Assembly (NCBI RefSeq): GCF_003691585.1
Contig: NZ_CP033169.1
Coordinates: 1,922,001-1,986,000 of the forward strand
Origin: Biomaibacter acetigenes
Lineage (GTDB): Bacteria > Bacillota > Thermosediminibacteria > Thermosediminibacterales > Tepidanaerobacteraceae
Length of the DNA stretch: 64,000 nt
Direction: 5' to 3'
Numbering within the stretch: position 1 is the stretch's first letter; each line of letters starts with the position of its first letter. The position numbers were made by a program, and so were the translations under genes. Shown here piece by piece: positions 27,490 through 36,048 of this stretch. A model generated the notes under the pieces. That model made no database searches. It saw only the letters and a list, made by a program, of their open reading frames with translations, and was not told the origin of the DNA.

Positions 27490-27507
27490 TTTGAACATTT
27501 GTTCAAA
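27490..27507 (-). promoter_or_regulatory. Likely operator of the SorC-type regulator
   Basis: TTTGAACA, two bases, then TGTTCAAA is a perfect 8-base palindrome. It lies between the predicted transcript start and the sorC start codon, where a bound repressor would block transcription. A degraded copy (TGAACC) follows 10 bases upstream. Confidence 0.7.
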
Positions 27508-27529
27508 TAATAATCATTGGTTCATTTTC

Positions 27530-27559
27530 ATTATAACTCTGTAATTTTTATTTTGTCAA
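27530..27559 (-). promoter_or_regulatory. Promoter of sorC-srl operon
   Basis: TTGACA (27554-27559) and TATAAT (27530-27535) on the minus strand are both perfect and 18 bases apart. Confidence 0.8.
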
Positions 27560-27650
27560 GAATAGTGACAAACTTCACATACCGTTTTTATCTGTAAAGA
27601 AGAGCACTATCATGTAAAACGGCAGCCATCTCTAATTATTTTAAAACAAT

Positions 27651-27677
27651 CAGGGAATAGATTATGTCTATTCCCTG
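27651..27677 (-). terminator. Terminator of the GerMN lipoprotein gene
   Basis: CAGGGAATAGA and TCTATTCCCTG form an 11-base perfect stem with a 5-base loop, just after the stop codon on the minus strand. Confidence 0.85.
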
Positions 27678-27697
27678 AAAAAATTCACCGGATGATG

Positions 27698-28816
27698 TTA
27701 CCTGCCGGATATTATGATGGCCCTGGCCTTTTTGTCTTTTGTTATGATGATCCCCAGTTCGTCGCCGGGTTTTATATGTTTAAACTCAACATCATATTCA
27801 TTATACTCATAGCCTGAAGTGGAAACTCCGACCTTCTCCTGATAATGGATGACGGCCTCCGGCAGCACATATATATCCGGCCCGGCTTCCACTCTGGTGT
27901 CGGGTGAATCCATATATTCCCGTTCAATTACTATCAACCTTTTATCCGCATCGACTCTCTTGACCCTGCCGTAAATGAATGCTTCCCCGGCTTTGGGGTT
28001 TGCCTCCGGTATGGGCGTCACCTTTTTTGATACGCTGTTTAAGACCCAGATACTTTTTTCTCCGGGACCGAAGGGTTGAATGAGTTGAATGGTATATTCT
28101 TCGCCACCATGTCTTACACTCACATAAGCCTCACCAGTACCGGAACCCTCCCCGCTGTCCTTTTTTGATGCCAAAGAATACTCATCATCGGGCAAAAATC
28201 CGAAAGCTCCGGCTTCCTTCCTGGAAACCTCCACAGGGTCATACAGCCAGTCTGCTTTACCGCTTTCCGCCAGATTTTTTAAATACTCTTGCCTGCTCTT
28301 GCTGACATATACCGGGCCGAACTTTATCTTTCTCACATATATGCCATTGTTTTCATCATCATAGGGTTTATCATTTACTTCAACGGCCACTTTGTCTACA
28401 TCTTTGATTTGAGTCAATGAAAGGACCATGGCTTGTATAAAGGCCGGAGACCTGTCCAAATATTGTTTTGCACTTTCTTTAAATTTAACCATTATTCCAC
28501 CGGTATCATACCAATCGGCCGATTCCAATATATCCCCTGCGTCTTGTGGTATTACCGGCAATATTCCCGGTTCCTTCGGTCCCGCCATGATCTCTTTGAT
28601 TATAGATTCATAGAGGTTTCCGTCCGCTGGGACCTGCCTTTCTTCGGGCACCAATTGTTTGCTGTTGTTGTCGAGAAAATATAATGTTACGGTTTTAGTT
28701 TTTGGAGTAACCGGTTCTGTTTTTTTTTTGTCATTATTCTGTAGCCTTGCGGTACATCCTGCCGTCAAAATCAGTATTATGGAAATTATTATCAACGGTC
28801 TTGCTAATCTAATCAT
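27698..28816 (-). CDS. GerMN-domain lipoprotein
   Basis: The 372-residue lipoprotein has the lipobox LTAGCT (Cys near residue 21). A GerMN-like domain spans about residues 40-160, with VTLYFLDNNSKQLVPEERQV and IIKEIMAGPKEPGILPVIP. GerMN domains occur in spore germination protein GerM and in other envelope lipoproteins. The later part carries a second region (EEYTIQLIQPFGPGEKSIWV) and a C-terminal PGDELGIIITKDKKARAIII segment that I do not recognise. It is a single gene with its own terminator. A spore or envelope role is inferred. Confidence 0.82.
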   Translation of the reverse strand: MIRLARPLIIISIILILTAGCTARLQNNDKKKTEPVTPKTKTVTLYFLDNNSKQLVPEERQVPADGNLYESIIKEIMAGPKEPGILPVIPQDAGDILESADWYDTGGIMVKFKESAKQYLDRSPAFIQAMVLSLTQIKDVDKVAVEVNDKPYDDENNGIYVRKIKFGPVYVSKSRQEYLKNLAESGKADWLYDPVEVSRKEAGAFGFLPDDEYSLASKKDSGEGSGTGEAYVSVRHGGEEYTIQLIQPFGPGEKSIWVLNSVSKKVTPIPEANPKAGEAFIYGRVKRVDADKRLIVIEREYMDSPDTRVEAGPDIYVLPEAVIHYQEKVGVSTSGYEYNEYDVEFKHIKPGDELGIIITKDKKARAIIISGR

Positions 28817-29032
28817 GATAGAACCTCCCTGTATAATCTTTTATTTTCTTGGTATTTCTCACTTGTTCTTAGAATTTCACCAAATTATAAACAATAACTC
28901 TTGGTGCATTCCCTATAGCTTATTTTATTATAACAAATTCCGGAGGTTTTTGCACTTCAAAAAGCCGTTTTGCCACATAAGTTTCCCGGTTAAAACCAAT
29001 AATATAACCAGCATACTTATAGGAGGTCTATC

Positions 29033-29185
29033 ATGGAGAAACAACAAAAAATTAAAGTAATAGATAGATCCGAAAGAAAAGAGGAAATAGATCTCAAGAT
29101 GGCAGAAAGAAAAGAGGATCTAGATAGGATAAGGGGAATGAGAAAGGTCATAGATCCTGAGCGGAGACCAGAAAACAAGCGGTGA
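29033..29185 (+). CDS. Charged 50-residue protein, unknown
   Basis: A 50-codon frame starts at an ATG with the strong ribosome site AGGAGGTCTATC. The product is about half Lys, Arg, Glu and Asp (for example RSERKEEIDLKMAERKEDLD) and should form one amphipathic helix. It contains no Cys or membrane segment. The good start signal and coherent composition argue that it is translated. No function can be given. It is followed at once by one of the dispersed palindromic repeats. Confidence 0.6.
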   Translation: MEKQQKIKVIDRSERKEEIDLKMAERKEDLDRIRGMRKVIDPERRPENKR

Positions 29186-29210
29186 TATATCGGATACCGG
29201 AGGTAAGAGG

Positions 29211-29268
29211 CCGGAAGTCGGAGTAGAAGTGAATCCTACCTGATTAATCTCTGATCTCCGACTTTCGG
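29211..29268. repeat. Dispersed palindromic repeat, copy 1
   Basis: CCGGAAGTCGGAG (29211-29223) and CTCCGACTTTCGG (29256-29268) are inverted with 12 of 13 bases matching. Between them is AATCCTACCTGATTAATC, which resembles the centre of the copy near 45.4 kb. Confidence 0.65.
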
Positions 29269-29380
29269 AAAAAAATCAGTTCCTTCGATACCCACCCTTT
29301 ATCTCAGACTTCCCGTTATTATATGGATTACTGTAAGATATAGGCATTAAGAGAAATATTGAAATGGGAAATATATGCAA

Positions 29381-30031
29381 TCAGGCTCTTTTCGGCACTT
29401 TCTTCCAGTCTTCCAGGAATTTTTCCACACCTATATCGGTGAGGGGGTGTTTTATCATCTGCTGGAGGACTTTGTAAGGCACTGTGGCTATATCTGCTCC
29501 GGCCTTGGCTGCATTTATGACATCCATAGGAGTCCTGATGCTGGCCGCAATAATCTGGGTATGTATATCATGTATACTGAAAATCTCAGCTATGTCTGAG
29601 ATAAGGGCTATACCATCCTGGCTGATATCGGTGAACCTACCCACAAAGGGACTCACATAGGTTGCTCCTGCCCTAGCTGCCAAGAGAGCCTGGTTGGGGT
29701 TGAACACCAGTGTGACATTGGTTTTTATACCCTTTTTGCTGAGTTGACTTACTGCCTTGAGACCTTCCCATATTATCGGAATTTTTATCACGATATTTGG
29801 GTGCCATGCGGCGATTTCCAACGCTTCCTTCACCATGCCTTCGGCTTCAAGGCTTACCACTTCGGCACTAATGGGCCCGTCCACTATGGATGTAATCTCC
29901 ATGATGGTCTCCTTGAAATCCCTACCTTCTTTTGACACCAGAGTGGGATTGGTGGTGACACCATAAATCACGCCAAGGGATGCTGCTTCGCGGATCTCAT
30001 TTACATTAGCGGTATCGAGAAAAAACCTCAT
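29381..30031 (-). CDS. fsa: Transaldolase / fructose-6-phosphate aldolase-like
   Basis: The 216-residue TIM-barrel protein belongs to the short transaldolase (MipB/TalC/FSA) group. It begins [16 protein letters not shown] and has [16 protein letters not shown] near residue 25, the Schiff-base lysine in [14 protein letters not shown] near 83, and FVGRFTDIS near 130. It either transfers dihydroxyacetone units in the pentose phosphate pathway or cleaves fructose 6-phosphate; sequence does not decide. It stands alone, with no sugar genes directly beside it. Confidence 0.9.
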   Translation of the reverse strand: MRFFLDTANVNEIREAASLGVIYGVTTNPTLVSKEGRDFKETIMEITSIVDGPISAEVVSLEAEGMVKEALEIAAWHPNIVIKIPIIWEGLKAVSQLSKKGIKTNVTLVFNPNQALLAARAGATYVSPFVGRFTDISQDGIALISDIAEIFSIHDIHTQIIAASIRTPMDVINAAKAGADIATVPYKVLQQMIKHPLTDIGVEKFLEDWKKVPKRA

Positions 30032-30148
30032 AGTAAAGCACCTCCGAATTATTACTTTTTTTATTATTTTATCTTATCTCTCGAAATTTTTCTAGAGGAT
30101 TTTGGTATTTTTTTTAAATATTTTCAATGGTGAAATTAATTTCAGTTG

Positions 30149-30826
30149 TTATTTTTTCTTCCATAACGCGCAGATGAATCCGCCACGCTCGGTTTTTGCC
30201 AGGCGTTTTTCCTCTTCCTGGCTTATTTTATCCTCCGGTGCATCAGGTGGAATAAAGAGACATTCGCCGCTTTTCATCAGGTGTTTTTTATCCAGGTTTT
30301 CCAGTTCTATAAGAGTTTTAAAATCCGCAAAGCGGAATATGGAGTCGGGGTCTTTTTGAGCCTGTTCCATATAAAGTCTTCCCCAGGATGAATCTTTATT
30401 TATGGTACCTATAAGAAGCTGCCCTCCGGTTTTTAAAACCCGGTACATCTCATCAAAGGCTTTTTTCGGCTCTTTGATGAATTCAAAGGCCGCCATAGAA
30501 AAAACCGCATCAAAACTTTCGTCGAGAAAATCAAGATCATACACATCCACTTTTTTGAATTCAATATTTAAGCCCGCCATTTTTGCTTTTTTCCTGGCGA
30601 TATGAAGCATCTTTTCCGATATGTCGATGCCTGTCACCTTGCACCCTTTTTGAGCAAGTTTTATGCTGAAATTCCCTGTACCGCAACCTACATCCAGAAC
30701 TCTCATCCCCTGGACGGGAACAAATAAATCAAAAGCGAGCCTGGTCTCTACCTTATCCGCAAAGCTACCTATTTTAGTCTTATACCAGTTGTCGTAATCC
30801 CCGGCTATTTCATTGAAAAAAGACAT
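30149..30826 (-). CDS. Class I SAM-dependent methyltransferase
   Basis: The 225-residue protein has the SAM-binding motif I VLDVGCGTGNFSIKLAQKG near residue 43, acidic motif II region VTGIDISEKML, and the post-motif FDAVFSMAAFEFI near 108. It is of the UbiE/COQ5-like type that methylates small molecules. The N-terminus FFNEIAGDYDNWY is typical. No neighbour indicates the substrate. The ATG has AAGGAGGC upstream. Confidence 0.88.
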   Translation of the reverse strand: MSFFNEIAGDYDNWYKTKIGSFADKVETRLAFDLFVPVQGMRVLDVGCGTGNFSIKLAQKGCKVTGIDISEKMLHIARKKAKMAGLNIEFKKVDVYDLDFLDESFDAVFSMAAFEFIKEPKKAFDEMYRVLKTGGQLLIGTINKDSSWGRLYMEQAQKDPDSIFRFADFKTLIELENLDKKHLMKSGECLFIPPDAPEDKISQEEEKRLAKTERGGFICALWKKK

Positions 30827-30964
30827 AACGTTTGCCTCCTTGCAAATTTCTTTTTTTATTTAAGCCACTTAACACCCTATAAGGTCCATTACATATTATC
30901 TTTCCTGTTAATTACAAAGAAACGCTGGAATTTTTCCAAATTTATAGAATAGAATAATTTATAG

Positions 30965-31376
30965 ATAATAACCGGCCCACTGTCGGACAGATCAGGCAGA
31001 AGGTTATTTATGATAATCGGATTAATTACTGCAGCGGTTGGAATGGCTGGATCTCTGGCACTGGGTCAACCCTGGATCAGTGTGATTCTAACGGTTGCAA
31101 GCCTCGGGCTTGGAGTTTTTTTATTTGTCTTTGATGGCCTTCCTCAATGAAACGGTATCGGATTCTTTAAAAGGCACCATATCAGGCGCTTATTACTTAT
31201 TCTGGGGAATCGGGTTCTTTTTCGGACCGGTTATTGTTGGAAAACTGGGAGAAGTTTCTCATAACAACATTGGATTTTATGTTTTTGCTCTGGCCTTGCT
31301 GATAGAAGCTGTGGTAATGATGATATTTTCCAAGCAGTCTTTTCGAAAAGAGGCCATCGGCAATATATCAAAGTAA
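30965..31376 (+). pseudogene. C-terminal relic of an MFS transporter
   Basis: The first readable block is GPLSDRSGRRLFMIIGLITA, containing the MFS loop motif G-x-LSDR-x-GRR. It is followed by two membrane segments, then a frameshift in a T7 run (near 31117-31123), then AFLNETVSDSLKGTISGAYY and FWGIGFFFGPVIVGKLGE to a normal end. It corresponds to about the last third (helices 9-12) of a 12-helix MFS protein. There is no start and an in-frame stop lies at the beginning, so the rest of the gene has been lost. It is a decayed gene, not a product. Confidence 0.8.
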
Positions 31377-31475
31377 AATCTAAAGATTATCGTAACGATT
31401 TAGCATTTACATTAGTTGGTTCAGTAGTTTTTCTTTTGCGCTAGCAAAAGGTGCTGAATAATCATAGATTATACT

Positions 31476-32237
31476 TTATCCAAGAGTTTCAAGTATTTTC
31501 TCTTTCAATCTCGCATATTCGGGGACTAGCATGGTTTTTTCCGTCCTTTTGTCCGGAAGTTCTACTTTAAGCTCGGCTTTGACAAACGAAGGCCTCTCAG
31601 AAAGTACATAAATTCTGTCGGAAAGAAACAGGGCTTCGTCGATGTCATGGGTTATAAAGAGCACCGAAGGCCTGTAAGTTTTAACTATATCCATGAGCCA
31701 AAGGTGCATTTTTCTCCTGGTAATTGCATCAAGACCACCGAAGGGCTCATCCAGAAGCATTATGTCATTGGAGAAAAGATAGGTGCGCAGAAGGGCGGCC
31801 CTCTGCCTCATACCACCGGATAGCTGCCTGGGGTAATGTCTTTCAAATCCCTTAAGGCCGAAGGTTTCAAAATAGCCTTCGGCCTTTTTTCTTGCTTCCT
31901 GCCAGGATGAACCTTTCAACACCAGAGGTAAACTCACATTATCCAGGATGTTTTTCCAGGGCAAGAGCAGATCCTTTTGATGCATGTAGCTTACAAGACC
32001 CGTTTTGCCGACGGCATCTTTGCCGTTAACAAGCACCTCTCCGGCATCGGGTCCGGTAAGGCCTGCTATGATGTTGAAGAGGGTACTCTTGCCGCAGCCG
32101 CTGGGACCCAGTATAGCCACGAATTCCCCTTCGTTCAACGTAAGAGAAATATCCTTTATGGTTTTCAGAGATCCAAAGTCCTTGTGGACATTCCTTACTT
32201 CAACTTTATACAAATTCACCCACATCCTGCTAAACAT
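31476..32237 (-). CDS. thiZ: Thiamin-precursor ABC transporter ATPase
   Basis: The 253-residue ATPase of the nitrate/taurine/thiamin-precursor class has Walker A GPSGCGKSTLFN near residue 46, signature LSGGMRQRAALLRTYLF near 142 and Walker B MLLDEPFGGLDAITR near 165. It is the last gene of the TPP-riboswitch operon and powers uptake with the permease and binding protein. The first ATG touches the upstream stop; a GTG seven codons later, after AGGATG, is an alternative start. Confidence 0.87.
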   Translation of the reverse strand: MFSRMWVNLYKVEVRNVHKDFGSLKTIKDISLTLNEGEFVAILGPSGCGKSTLFNIIAGLTGPDAGEVLVNGKDAVGKTGLVSYMHQKDLLLPWKNILDNVSLPLVLKGSSWQEARKKAEGYFETFGLKGFERHYPRQLSGGMRQRAALLRTYLFSNDIMLLDEPFGGLDAITRRKMHLWLMDIVKTYRPSVLFITHDIDEALFLSDRIYVLSERPSFVKAELKVELPDKRTEKTMLVPEYARLKEKILETLG

Positions 32238-33263
32238 CTATGGTAAAAATTCATTGGTGAAAGCTTCCGATGCATTTATGTTCTTTGGTATCAGTTTCCT
32301 CTCATACATCCAGTTGGCGTAATTTTCCCACACGCTTTGCTTCATCTCGCCCCATCTTGGAGCATCTGACTGATACTCTTTTGCAAGATATTGCTGGCTT
32401 TTTATAACCAGGTCTTTGTTCAATTCGGGAGCACTTTTCAGTAAGATATTTCCCGCTTCTTCAGGATTCTTGATGGCATACTCATACCCTTTGGAAGTGG
32501 CCGCCAGGAACTTTTTTATGGTATCCCCGTGATTTTCGGCATAATCATCATTTACTATAATCACCGGGGTGTAAAAATCAAGATTTGGATCTTCCTTGCG
32601 AATATCTATATAGTTTAGCCTGACTCCGCGTAGTTCCGCTTCAATACCGGTCCATCCGTAGTAGATCCATGCAAAGTCTATATCTTTTTTGACGCTGGTG
32701 AAAAAGTCGGCGGAACCTATGTTTACTATCTTGACTTTATTAAAATCTGCTCCGTATTTGTCCATAAGGGCTTTTATCATAGCGGCTTCCGTGGGAGAAC
32801 CCCATCCGCCGTATATCTTGCCTTCAAAATCCTTTGGAGTTTTTATGTTCTTTTCCACCGGCGAAGCAAATCCTGATGTGTTGTGCTGTATGATAGCCGC
32901 TACCGCTTTTACCGGCACATTGGTAGCCCGGGCATTGGTCACCTCTTCCTGATAGCTTATGCCGAACTGCCCCTTGCCTGCAGCTATGAGCTGTGCGGTA
33001 CCACCTTCGGAAGGTTGTATGATGTCCACATCAAGTCCTTGTTCCTTATAGTATCCCTTGTCTTTTGCCACATAAAGCCCCGTATGGTTTGTATTTGGCA
33101 CCCAATCAAGCACCACCGTAACTTTTTCCGGCTTTAGGTTTTCAGCATCTGTGTTTTCGCTTGCGGTCTGTTTTTCACCATTGGAAGCGGTCTTTCCTGA
33201 ACAGCCTGCTAAAAGTACGATAGCTAATGCTAGACATAACAATATGGTTATTATCTTTTTCAT
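32238..33263 (-). CDS. thiY: THI5/NMT1-like pyrimidine-precursor-binding lipoprotein
   Basis: The 341-residue binding protein has a lipoprotein signal (lipobox LLAGCSG) and the THI5/NMT1 fold: [20 protein letters not shown] near residue 52 and [20 protein letters not shown] near 90. Members bind hydroxymethylpyrimidine or its formylamino precursor for thiamin synthesis. The TPP riboswitch upstream supports this. The ATG at 33263 has GGAGGGG upstream, which excludes the longer reading. Between this gene and the permease lies a short piece of the dispersed repeat. Confidence 0.9.
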   Translation of the reverse strand: MKKIITILLCLALAIVLLAGCSGKTASNGEKQTASENTDAENLKPEKVTVVLDWVPNTNHTGLYVAKDKGYYKEQGLDVDIIQPSEGGTAQLIAAGKGQFGISYQEEVTNARATNVPVKAVAAIIQHNTSGFASPVEKNIKTPKDFEGKIYGGWGSPTEAAMIKALMDKYGADFNKVKIVNIGSADFFTSVKKDIDFAWIYYGWTGIEAELRGVRLNYIDIRKEDPNLDFYTPVIIVNDDYAENHGDTIKKFLAATSKGYEYAIKNPEEAGNILLKSAPELNKDLVIKSQQYLAKEYQSDAPRWGEMKQSVWENYANWMYERKLIPKNINASEAFTNEFLP

Positions 33264-33350
33264 AAAACTTACCCCTCCTAAATTCGTTTTTAAATATGAT
33301 TCCACTATAGAAACATTTCGGTGTCAATGACAGCCTCGGCACCTGAACCC

Positions 33351-33380
33351 TTTCAGAGGTCGGAAACCGGCATCTGATCA
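33351..33380. repeat. Dispersed repeat fragment, copy 2
   Basis: The string CAGAGGTCGGAAACCGGCAT shares the AGGTCGG and CCGGCATCTGA pieces with the larger copy near 45.3-45.4 kb. It lies inside the thiamin-precursor operon, between permease and binding-protein genes. Confidence 0.5.
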
Positions 33381-34154
33381 GTCCCACTCATCTCCTTTGA
33401 TGTAGTTCCAGGGGATGAGCAGTCTTTCGGATACATTTATAGCACCGAATACTCCCAGGCTTAACAAGGAAATTACCGCAATTATGGCAAAGACCCTGTC
33501 AACATAAAAGGAATGCTGGGACAGCAGCATGAATACTCCCAGACCCTCTCGAGCCCCCAGCCATTCGCCGATAACCGCTCCCAGGATGCTGTAAGATGCC
33601 GCTATCTTCAGCCCTGAAAAAAAGGCCGGCATGGCCGCGGGAAGTTTTACCATCTCAAAAATCCTCCACCGGTCGGCCCCCATGGATCTTAATAGGTCCA
33701 GAAGTTCCGGGTCCACCGATGAAAGTCCCTCCAGAAGGCTTACCAGTACAGGGAAAAAGCATACCAGCTGCACCACTATTATCTTGGGCAATAAACCATA
33801 CCCAAACCAGATAATGAAAAGGGGAGCCACCGAAATTGTGGGTATGGTCTGGGAGACCACCACCAGAGGATATAGGGCTTTTTTCACCAGCGGTAAGCTG
33901 TCCATTACAAAAGCCATGACAAAGGCTATTGCGATGGAACTGGTAAATCCTATAAAAGACTCATATACCGTGACTTTGGTATGCTTTAACATAATGGGCA
34001 GAATTTTAAAGAAAGCTTTTGCGATGGCAGAGGGAGCCGGCAATATAAAGGGTTCAATATGGCTTAGCCTCACGGCTAGTTCCCATGCTACCACAATAAA
34101 TATGAAAAACATAACCGGTATTATTTTATCAACGGTATTTATATATCTTTTCAT
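33378..34154 (-). CDS. thiX: Thiamin-precursor ABC permease
   Basis: The 258-residue inner-membrane permease has about six membrane segments and the ABC coupling loop near residue 160 (DLLRSMGADRWRIFEMVKLP, matching EAA-x3-G). The family serves nitrate, taurine or pyrimidine precursors. Substrate comes from the THI5-like binding protein and TPP riboswitch in the same operon. Its start overlaps the end of the upstream thiamin-binding-protein gene by 26 bases, so the two are translationally coupled. Confidence 0.9.
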   Translation of the reverse strand: MKRYINTVDKIIPVMFFIFIVVAWELAVRLSHIEPFILPAPSAIAKAFFKILPIMLKHTKVTVYESFIGFTSSIAIAFVMAFVMDSLPLVKKALYPLVVVSQTIPTISVAPLFIIWFGYGLLPKIIVVQLVCFFPVLVSLLEGLSSVDPELLDLLRSMGADRWRIFEMVKLPAAMPAFFSGLKIAASYSILGAVIGEWLGAREGLGVFMLLSQHSFYVDRVFAIIAVISLLSLGVFGAINVSERLLIPWNYIKGDEWD

Positions 34155-34416
34155 CCATTGTCACACCGCCAGGCTTATAATCTATCATCACTATGGATAC
34201 AACTCTGCTGGCTCCTTCTTTTATGCAAACATCCTGAGCCTTCTTCACGATTTCCAGGAGCTCGTCAAGTTCACCTTCCATGGTGGTCTCCGAGGGACCA
34301 ACTATGTACTTCACCCCTGATTCCTTTATAAGTTCAATAACCTTATCCACGACCGGGTAAATCCTCTCTTCTTCCACTACCGGGAGCACCTTTAAACTTA
34401 CGTTTACTGTAGACAT
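34129..34416 (-). CDS. MTH1187/YkoF-type thiamin-binding protein
   Basis: The 95-residue protein has the ferredoxin-like fold of the MTH1187 (DUF77) family, with VKYIVGPSETTMEGELDELL in the middle and GASRVVSIVMIDYKPGG near the end. Members bind thiamin or its pyrimidine half and occur next to thiamin-precursor transporters. It is the first gene after the TPP riboswitch. Whether it buffers the ligand or regulates the transporter is not known. Confidence 0.83.
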   Translation of the reverse strand: MSTVNVSLKVLPVVEEERIYPVVDKVIELIKESGVKYIVGPSETTMEGELDELLEIVKKAQDVCIKEGASRVVSIVMIDYKPGGVTMDEKIYKYR

Positions 34417-34436
34417 TTTTTCACCTCCCTCAAATT

Positions 34437-34470
34437 TAAAAGCCCGTCACCTTTTCAGGGTAACGGGCAT
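34437..34470 (-). terminator. TPP-riboswitch-controlled terminator
   Basis: GCCCGT and ACGGGC pair with an inner GGTAAC/GGTGAC region on the minus strand, followed by TTTTAAATTT. It lies between the aptamer and the first gene, as expected for termination at high TPP. Confidence 0.8.
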
Positions 34471-34500
34471 CGGAAATCTTTATTAAATAAATATTTTGCT

Positions 34501-34583
34501 TCTCCCTCCGCTGGCATTACCCAGATCAGGTGTAAGGGTCGGAACCACAAGTTCCCTCTCAGCCGGTCAATCCAGCTCCCCTG
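34501..34583 (-). promoter_or_regulatory. TPP (thi-box) riboswitch
   Basis: The minus strand carries GGCTGAGAGGGA, then GACCCTTACACCTGATCTGG, then GTAATGCCAGCGGAGGGA, the conserved TPP aptamer blocks in order. A terminator follows before the gene. It should switch off the four-gene uptake operon when TPP is plentiful. Confidence 0.96.
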
Positions 34584-34598
34584 TTTTTGTTTTACTTA

Positions 34599-34627
34599 AT
34601 TATATTCCCGGAATTTAGTTTAGTCAA
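34599..34627 (-). promoter_or_regulatory. Promoter of the thiamin-precursor operon
   Basis: TTGACT (34622-34627) and TATAAT (34599-34604) on the minus strand are 17 bases apart, about 20 bases before the TPP aptamer. Confidence 0.75.
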
Positions 34628-34693
34628 GAAAAAATCGTGTTTAAAAAACAGCCGGGAGATTTTCCCCCTGACTTAAATGCCGGAAGTTGGATT

Positions 34694-35920
34694 TCAATCT
34701 ATCAGCCTTTTTTCTCCCTCCAGAGCTTTTATCCCGCCTATATCCTGGGTGACTTCCAGGGTGCCAATATATTCATCCTTCTCATCCCTCACCGCAAAAT
34801 AACGGATATATATCATCTTTCCCTGAAGGTTTAACCAGAACTCCTCAAAATCTTTCTTACCTTCTTTAAAATCCTGTAAAAGTTTTTCCACGATATGGAC
34901 GCTGACCGGTGGATGGCAGTTTTGCACGGTTCTACCGATGACGGTGGTGGTGCGGATAAAGATCCTTTCTTTTCCGGCGGAAAAATACTTCACGGTATCG
35001 CTTTTATCCACAAATGTTATATCCACAGGCAGAGTGTTGAAAATCAATTCTATTTCTCCGGGGGTGAGCATGCCTGTCTTAAATCTTATGACCCCAGAAG
35101 TCCTGTCATCGGCGATGACTTCCTGCTTTTCCTCCAAGGAAACCCTCCGGGGCTTCCACTCGGCGGCGGGTTTTGTGAGGCAAAAACCTATTTCGGGACT
35201 TTGCTTGTATATTTCATACCATTCATCTTCGGTTAGAGTCTCCAGAGCCATAGGGAAGAGTATCTTCTCTTCTTTAAATATCATTTCCATGACCCGGTTT
35301 ACGGCAGACCTTACCTTCTCAACTATAACAGTTTTATTTTCCGGGTCATAATCCTTTAAGAGATTCCCTGCTTCTTTTACGGCGGCCCGGATCTCGTCAT
35401 CTACACCCCACATGACCTTGGGGGGTGCGGTTATTCCACTTTTTTCAAGATACGGGAAGAGGAGTTCTTCCTTTTTTTTGTAGTGTTTTTCTATATCCTT
35501 TAGCATGTCCATCTTCTCTTTAAGTTCCTGAGCCGCTTTAAATTCTCCGTCCCCTTCTGCGGTCTTCAAAGCCTCCAGTCGGGGATTGATCTCCTTTGAA
35601 ATCAGCTCCTGCAGTGCCTGGTTTTCCAGCTTCAGGGTATGTATCGGATGGCCCGGAATGGTTTCGGGTTCCGGTTCCTTTTCAAGGGCATCCTTGAAAA
35701 CCGATGCATGGACATCACACAGGCGCTGGGTCTCCTCCACGGGCAGGCCTTCCTGAATCAGAGCCTGCTCCATGGCGGCCACCTCATCATGGGAAACATC
35801 CTTTACTATCTCCCGAAAACGCTCTTTTACTTCATCCACGCTTTTGCCCTTGTGCAGGTCCAGAATAACTTCTCTAAGAAGGTTTATGCGGTATTCCCGG
35901 TTTTTTATGAGTTCCGACAT
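34694..35920 (-). CDS. DUF438 / hemerythrin-like / PAS sensor protein
   Basis: The 408-residue protein has an N-terminal DUF438 region (residues 1-80), then a helical hemerythrin-like domain with KLENQALQELISKEI, EKHYKKKEELLFPYLEKSGI and FKEEKILFPMALETL, and finally a PAS-like domain from about residue 285 (FNTLPVDITFVDKSD). The His/Glu pattern suggests a bound diiron site that senses oxygen or redox state; the output is unclear because no kinase or cyclase follows. The ATG at 35920 has AAAGGTGA upstream. A longer reading frame into the tandem repeat upstream is rejected. Confidence 0.85.
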   Translation of the reverse strand: MSELIKNREYRINLLREVILDLHKGKSVDEVKERFREIVKDVSHDEVAAMEQALIQEGLPVEETQRLCDVHASVFKDALEKEPEPETIPGHPIHTLKLENQALQELISKEINPRLEALKTAEGDGEFKAAQELKEKMDMLKDIEKHYKKKEELLFPYLEKSGITAPPKVMWGVDDEIRAAVKEAGNLLKDYDPENKTVIVEKVRSAVNRVMEMIFKEEKILFPMALETLTEDEWYEIYKQSPEIGFCLTKPAAEWKPRRVSLEEKQEVIADDRTSGVIRFKTGMLTPGEIELIFNTLPVDITFVDKSDTVKYFSAGKERIFIRTTTVIGRTVQNCHPPVSVHIVEKLLQDFKEGKKDFEEFWLNLQGKMIYIRYFAVRDEKDEYIGTLEVTQDIGGIKALEGEKRLID

Positions 35921-35943
35921 CGTTTTTTTCACCTTTCTATCTA

Positions 35944-35982
35944 AAATATTCCATAATATTCCATAATATTCCATAATATTCC
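35944..35982. repeat. 10-bp tandem repeat (ATATTCCATA unit)
   Basis: The unit CCATAATATT occurs three times in a row with partial units at both sides, 24 bases before the start of the DUF438 gene. The period is near one helical turn, so it could be a stacked binding site or a length-variable tract. Confidence 0.85.
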
Positions 35983-36048
35983 TTGTTCTACAGCTGCTCT
36001 AACTACTTCCAGTAGTTAATATTCCCTACGATAATTTATTCAATTACT

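Noticed and set aside
35921-35974. N-terminal extension of the DUF438 protein
   Set aside because: The added residues are encoded by the 10-base tandem repeat; the ATG at 35920 has its own AAAGGTGA site.
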